64,000 nucleotides of DNA from assembly GCA_029204045.2 (NCBI GenBank), contig CM055066.1, forward strand, positions 47,836,745 to 47,900,744, in the 5' to 3' direction. The stretch is from Tillandsia leiboldiana (lineage: Eukaryota; Streptophyta; Magnoliopsida; Poales; Bromeliaceae). Under the pieces are notes generated by a model. That model was not told the DNA's origin, did not search any database, and saw only the letters and a program-made list of their open reading frames with translations. This document shows, piece by piece, positions 58,541 through 64,000 of the stretch (position 1 is its first letter; each line of letters starts with the position of its first letter). The translations under genes were made by a program, and so were the position numbers.

Positions 58541-61500
58541 TGTGGTGACCCAGATCTCCGCAGGGCTTCTACAGTGCGATTAGCAGCTTCTGGAGGCCTG
58601 TGTGGCCTGTCGGCGGTGTTTCTGCACCAATTTGGACTCAAGTGATGGACTTCGGGTGTATAATGGATCACGTGAGTGATCGGAGGACCCCGTCGGATGT
58701 TTTAGATGTGGTTTCGCGCGAAATGGATATTAAATTGGACTCAGCGCGGAATTTGAGTAAAGAACACTTCTCCGAGAATTTTCGGCAAATTTTAGAAGTG
58801 GAATTTGGCAAATTGGACTTCGGATTTGGATTCAGCGCGCGGGGAAAACGATCGAAACGGGCTATTTATTTGTATTTTTCGGAGTCCGGATGCGAAAACA
58901 CGCATTTCGAGGTTTTTGGTACTGTTCCGGCCGCCGGAGGGGCGCCGGCGGCGGCGGCGGGCGGCGGAGCGCGGCGGTTGGCGGCGGCGGAGGCGCGCGG
59001 TCCACCGCGGAGGTCGTGCACCGGGCGGAGGACGCGTGGCGCCTTCTGGTTGACCGGCTCAGCGGCGCGGTCCACGGAAGAGGCGCAGGTGCACGGTGGA
59101 CCGGGTGCGGACACGTGGCGAGCGTGGTGGCGGGTCCTGGTGCGCGTCGGTCCACAGCGACAGCGGCCGGCTGCCCTCGGGATCGTGCCCGACACGGATG
59201 CAGGCGCGGGCGGTGCGGCCGCGCACGTGGGCGCGGACGTTGGCGCTGCCCAGGGCGACGTGGAGGGTAGCCACGTGGCGCCCCGTGGTTGGTCGGGGGG
59301 CGCACGCCGCGCACGGTCCGCGTGTCAGGGACACGTGGCTGTCGGCGGTTTCGACGGGCGCTGCTTGATGCGCCGGGCGCGGGGAGAGGAAAGATGCGGG
59401 GCCACGTGGCGCTCCCCTCTCGTTGATTCAGGGCGCGCACGAGTGGTAGGGGCCGGGCCCACACTGTAGCCCCCGAACCTGCGGGCGCCCGGAACATTGG
59501 GGCCAAAAGTCCAAAGTGTTGGACTTTCGAGGCTGGAGCTATTAAATAGGCTGTTGGCTGGGGCCCTTTCTGCCCCCCTTTCCCAGCTCCCCTGCCCTTG
59601 GACCTTTAGCAAAGTTGGAGAACTTTGTGCTGCGCATCTTCTGGCCGGAGGCCCGGATTTTTTGGAAGCCGCGGCGTCGACGACTTCGGCATCGGAGCGC
59701 AGTTGTGGCGAATTTTCATCGGAGGCCCGTTATCGTCGCAGTTTGATCTGAGAGGTCTACAGAGCTACTCCGTCAGTATTTTGGACGATTTTCTGCGGCG
59801 TTGGAATCACGAGAGGTACGTCTTCGACTTCGTGTTGATCATCTTGCTGGATTCAGAGTTTATGACACGGTTTTCGAGGCATTTCTAAGCCTCTGTTTTC
59901 TGGTGGAGTTTTTGGACAGCGGCCCCTTGCCGGAATTTTATCTCCGCAACCCGAGTGTCGGATCGAGACGAGCCTATACACCTTTTGGATCTACTCGTCG
60001 CAAGGATTATCATTGTATTTTTTCCGGATTTTCTGAGGCTTGCCCGAAGGTATACTATTCCCCTTTTATCTGTGTTTGAGTTTACAGTTGTGTGGTCGTG
60101 AGTGTTTGCGCACCTGTACTGTGGAATTTGTAACTCGGCCTACGGGGGCTCGGATTTGGGCGTGAGGTACCCGTTTCGAAGGTCTCGACGAGACGCTCGC
60201 TGTGATATTTTTATTGGAATTTTGGAGTTCGTTTTTACCGGTGAACAATTTCGCATTAAGGGACTGTTCCCAGCAGATTTTGTGATGCTTGGATTTTATG
60301 GAATTAAGTGTAACTTTGGGTCGTGTTTTTGTACCCAGGAGGTATTGATCCCTGTTCCCTGTATTGTTGGATTGGTGGGTGTGTAGAGATATCTGTTTTC
60401 TGGACTTTCTCAGCTGTGCGACTCCGGACAGTTAGCATTTTTCAGGTGGGTGGCCCTTGTCTCCAAGATGAGGACTGTGCTTTAAATCTGCTATAGTAGA
60501 CCTATGCCTGATAGTGAAATGCTTGTGCAGCATGTTAGAATGTAGGAATTGCTATTCTTGTATTATCTGATGGTATTGTCATCTCCTTGCTTTCTACCAT
60601 CTGTAATTATAGTTATTGGAACTTGACCTAGCACCCCGTCATATGTTGATGTGTACCAGACTAGTAGAAAACCCTCACTTGGGCTAGGGTTATTTCTGCT
60701 TTAGACATCCACACTTCTACTTTCCTGGACATAGTGTTCTTCCTCGCCCGGGTAGTGGGCCGAGTGGTCAGGAGTTATCTTTAGTGTGGGATGCATGTTA
60801 CACTCGTGCTTGGGAGCAGAGTGGACGTTGGTAGATGTAGTTGGTTGTTCATTGTAGCGGGAGCTGTTTGGGTAGCGGCGGTCCCGAGATGTTTATTTTT
60901 CTTGCTTTTCTCTGTCGCCGCTGTGTTAGTGGCAGCGGTAGAATCAGTGTTCTGCAGGACCTTAAACCCAGAACCTTTTTGGACACACATATGATTTTTG
61001 TCAACCCAACTATTTTCTTCCAATGCATCGTAGGGTCGCCCTGAGTCTGTTCCTGTTTGAATTGGACGAAGGCATTAGCTCTTCGGGCTTAGATTGTTAA
61101 AACTTGGTTTCAACTGTTTTCCTAAAAGAACTAAAAATCATTAAATATGGATTTCTTACAGAATCAGATGGCTTCAGTAAGAAATGTCCACCTTTTCCTA
61201 TAATTAACCACCCCGAGATGATTCAGTTGTCCTGGGTTCTAAGGTCTGCCTTCTTCTTGGGACGAGAACAACGAGAGGCTATGCCTAAAGCCTGTTCTTG
61301 TTTGATTTGGATTGTAGGATTTCTAGTCTTTCGGGGTTTCCGGACCCTTCCTCGTGTCAGTGGTTGCAATATTGGCCTGTTGAGGCAGTTCTCGCAGTGG
61401 ATGCGACTTTGTGCTATGAGTGGTAGAGTGTGATCTAGAGGTTTGTTTTTCTGATTTAGTGGTGGAGATGGTTCTCCCACTTAGCTTGAGGATCTTGGGG

Positions 61501-62697
61501 TTTCTGGCAGATTCGAGTCGTGGAGGTTTCTCCGAATCAGCCATGGTCGTGCATTTATCAGATTGAGTCGTTGAGGGTTCTCCGACATAGCTGTGAGAGT
61601 GTTTTGGGCTATTCCTGTTCGAGTCGAGGTCCTTTTTCCGACTGAGTTGTGCTTGAGCTTGGAGTGTACCGATCTTTTTGATCGTGGATCATTGCCCTGC
61701 ATGAGCCACAATTTGAGCTTTGACAGAGATACTTTACAGAGATACTTGAGATGGGTTACTTTTTACTCGAGCGGGTCGCTCCCCTCGAGTGCCACTCCGG
61801 AGTAGGCGAGACCGGGTTGTGTACCGGCGTGAGATTGAGCTTTTCTATCGCGACTTGTCGTTGCATTTGTCCCTCTGGCTGTGCTGGTGTTGGCAGTCAT
61901 GGACGTCCTACGTAAGTCCGCTCCTCCGGGACGTAACGGCAGTAGGTTGGCGCAGGCTTGACTGGACCTGATGAGGCAGTCAGTTCAGATTGGGTGATCA
62001 GAGATGAGAGTTAGTTGTGGCATCATGTTCTTTCTGTTCCACTCCTTGAGCATCTAGGTAGAGGCATAGTAGCTGTAGAGTTTACTTTTCCAGCTTTCCT
62101 TACAGCACTGCTTTTGTTACTTTATGCCTCTAGTGGACTTAGTGGGCAGACCGTCGGGCTTGTTGGCGGCACCCACTGAGAACTACTTGGGACGTAGTTC
62201 TCACACCCGTCGTGGTGTCTTTTCCCACAGGAACTTCTACTCTGGTTCCTGTTGTTCCTGTTGCTGATCCTTCTGACCGAGCGAGGGAGTCGCGAGCTAG
62301 TTCCCTACCCGTCGTTGGAGTGTAGCGGTACCCCTTCAGAGGAGAGCTTCAGTAGATTAGTTATTTTATTTTCCTTCTTTGAGAGACTGTTGTAGTGAGG
62401 ATTGTTGTATTGAGAGCCTGTACACTGATGTATTTATTGGAGATACCTCCCGGTTGAGTTCTGAGTTTGTATATGAGGATATTGTATGATTATCTTTTTG
62501 GGAGACGGACATTGTTGTATTATTTCCAGTTGTACAGTGATTGATTTAGTTATACAGCAGACTTTTTATTTTTAGCTCTGATATCTGTTTAGCTGTAGTA
62601 CTTCTCTTGCAGGTAGGACGCTTCGCCTATGCGGGTTTGGCATAGGTGGCGGATCTGTTGGCGAGCCGGGTCGCAGTTTCGACCCCGGGGCGTGACA
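58541..62697 (+). repeat. 3' LTR of A3
   Basis: 4,157 bp, TGTGGTGACCC to CGGGGCGTGACA. From about 58680 to 61750 it has many single-base indels against other copies (for example GCGCGGGGAAAACG for GCGCGAAAACG, and ATTAAATA for TATAAATA). The last kilobase is clean. At several sites in U3 it agrees with the A1 3' LTR and not with its own 5' LTR. Confidence 0.9.
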
Positions 62698-64000
62698 CAG
62701 ATGAGCGACCCATCTACATCGAGTGGATGAGTCGTACCGCCCGGTTGGAGGGCACTACGGCAGTGGACCAGGTTATCGCGGCATGATTTCCTTACAGCAG
62801 TTTGAGTTGAGTTGTTTTGGCTTTCCTGTCTGGACTGGAGGTAGATTTGTTACCACGTGCACTAGAGATACAGGTTTCTGTGTTTGTGCATGTGAGGAGG
62901 CCTGTGGATTCTGTCCAATGCAGTTGAGGCCGTGAGTTGTATCGGCAGACTTGTGGGAAACTGTGGCGTTCGGTGTTTTGACCCAGCGCTTGGGGTTGGT
63001 TGGCATAGACAACAAGTTTTTAGCTCCAAGTGCATGCTTCTTGGGTCACTTTATTCTAGCCGTTGGAGCAGCGGTGGAACCGACCAATGGATGTTATTCG
63101 AGTTTGGCTGAGATAAGCATTTTTTGAGGTGAGGAGCTTCTGGACTTGGCAGTGGGGAGAGCATGGCCAATGGATAATGAGATGATACCAGCGCTAATGC
63201 TAGTATTTCCAGTGTTGGGAGACAGTTTTGCGTATTTTGGTGATGCCTCCCTTAGTGGCGTGGAGTTACCGTGGGTTGATCTTCGGTCCGCGCTCATTGT
63301 CCACCCTATGAGTATTGTGGCAGGACGAACCGCTGTTTTGTAGGCAGCTTGGATCCGACAGTTGAGTCTTTCAGTATGCCTATTATTTTCGCTTTGATTG
63401 ATAATCTGGGCGTAGGCCATGCCTGCTTGGCTATCAGTTCTGATTACTCAGCATTTCGTTCTATACTATGATAGATTAAGATTTCAGCTTCAGTTTACAG
63501 TTTGCCATGCCCGCGGCACCAGTGGAGATACAGCTTTCAGCATCTTGAGTGGGATTTACGGGATTATCGTTGATGGTTCGGAGTTTTGACGCGAGTTTGG
63601 GCTTCAGCATTATGATCGCCTTGTGAGCAGTTTCAGTCCCGTGCACCGACAGTTTGGTCCCCGCTGGGTGTTCTTTATTAGTTGAGGGATCATCTTCGAC
63701 CCGTGGGTCCGTTGGGGTTATGATAGCATGTTGAGTGGACCAACTGTGGCATGAGATTGTGTCTCTTGAGGATCCCTTTTGAGGGTAGCCTGCGGTTGAG
63801 TAGTCCACTCGGTGGGTTTTGGATCGAGAAGTAACCGAGTGAAGACCCCAGCTTATTGGATCCTCTCCTTATTGGATGAATGTGTGGGTATGCTTCGGGT
63901 CGCTTGTTGAGGTTGGCACCATGATGTGGTTTGGTGCATGTTGCACTAGTGGTTATTTCCATTTTCCCCAGCCTTTTATTGGAGCCCTTTGGTATTTCAC
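62698..64000 (+). mobile_element. Interior of another decayed Tekay-type element (D)
   Basis: It begins CAGATGAGCGACCC and follows the A2 interior: GCCCGGTTGGAGGGC matches 32299 onward, the segment missing from A1 and A3. Later come RT remnants (FLGHFILAVGAAVE), RNase H residues (FGDASLSG, in the frame 63146-63343) and near the end TTGAGGATCCCTTTTGAGGG and GCCTTTTATTGG, which parallel the integrase region of A2. No frame is intact. A stretch at about 63271-63740 instead resembles LTR family B. The element continues past the window. Confidence 0.65.
63271..63740 (+). mobile_element. LTR B-like segment inside element D
   Basis: ATCTTCGGTCCGCGCTCATT, GGCCATGCCTGCTTGGCTAT, TTCAGCATTATGATCGCC, GGTGTTCTTTATTAGTTGAG and ACCCGTGGGTCCGTTGGGGT follow the order of the B LTR at 140-1060. 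It interrupts the RNase H to integrase part of D without clear LTR termini, so it is probably a recombined or converted piece. Confidence 0.5.

Larger units (their letters stand above)
51392..62697 (+). mobile_element. Non-autonomous Tekay-type retrotransposon A3
   Basis: LTR 51392-55502, interior 55503-58540, LTR 58541-62697, total 11.3 kb. The interior is nearly identical to A1 and carries the same stops and the same 236-bp deletion. The flanks do not match: GGTTG on the left, CAGAT on the right. This means the ends come from different insertions, or one junction is rearranged or misassembled. The 3' LTR has many indels from about 58680 to 61750 and is clean after that. Confidence 0.88.

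Overview
This window looks like heterochromatic, gene-poor nuclear DNA from a flowering plant, most likely a monocot. There is no intact protein-coding gene, tRNA, rRNA or CRISPR array. Most of it is Ty3/Gypsy LTR retrotransposon sequence of the Tekay/Del (chromovirus) type. The evidence is an initiator-tRNA-Met primer site (TGGTATCAGAGCC), a gag beginning MPPRRR, RT-linker residues PPVREIE, LTRs ending in GGGGCGTGACA, and 5-bp target duplications. The GC-rich patatin-like exon and long LTRs fit a monocot; I cannot name the species.

Two LTR families build the layout. Family A has LTRs of about 4.1 kb around a much shorter, decayed internal region of about 3.0 kb. It is present as A1 (minus strand, 17673 to the gap at 26298), A2 (plus, 26904-41567, target duplication GGCAA) and A3 (plus, 51392-62697). 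A related solo LTR (A', 32579-35725, duplication GTGCC) sits inside A2. Family B has LTRs of about 4.2 kb starting TGTAAGAATT. Its pieces lie at 1-1912 (+), 5451-9031 (+), 9032-9946 (-), 11640-14320 (-), 26398-26903 plus 41568-45015 (-, split by A2), and 46777-50978 (+, a complete solo LTR).

Region by region: 1-1912 B LTR end; 1913-5110 AT-rich repeat array holding a fold-back element and a MITE; 5111-14320 scrambled B LTRs, another LTR fragment and a better-preserved gag fragment; 14732-15142 a probable Helitron remnant; 15752-17261 broken copies of two host genes (patatin-like phospholipase, then pectin acetylesterase exons); 17673-26297 A1; gap of 100 N; 26398-45015 a three-level nest (A' in A2 in B4); 45016-46776 AT-rich spacer with TA microsatellites; 46777-50978 B solo LTR; 51392-62697 A3; 62698-64000 interior of another decayed Tekay-type element.

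The A elements share the same premature stops although they sit at different targets, so they probably spread as non-autonomous elements using proteins made elsewhere. Their LTR promoters carry an array of CACGTG motifs and a large dyad just upstream of the TATA box whose arms change in step between subfamilies. A short hairpin before CTCACACCC is kept in both A and B LTRs although its sequence differs. These paired changes are the most interesting signals here. No previously undescribed protein system was found.
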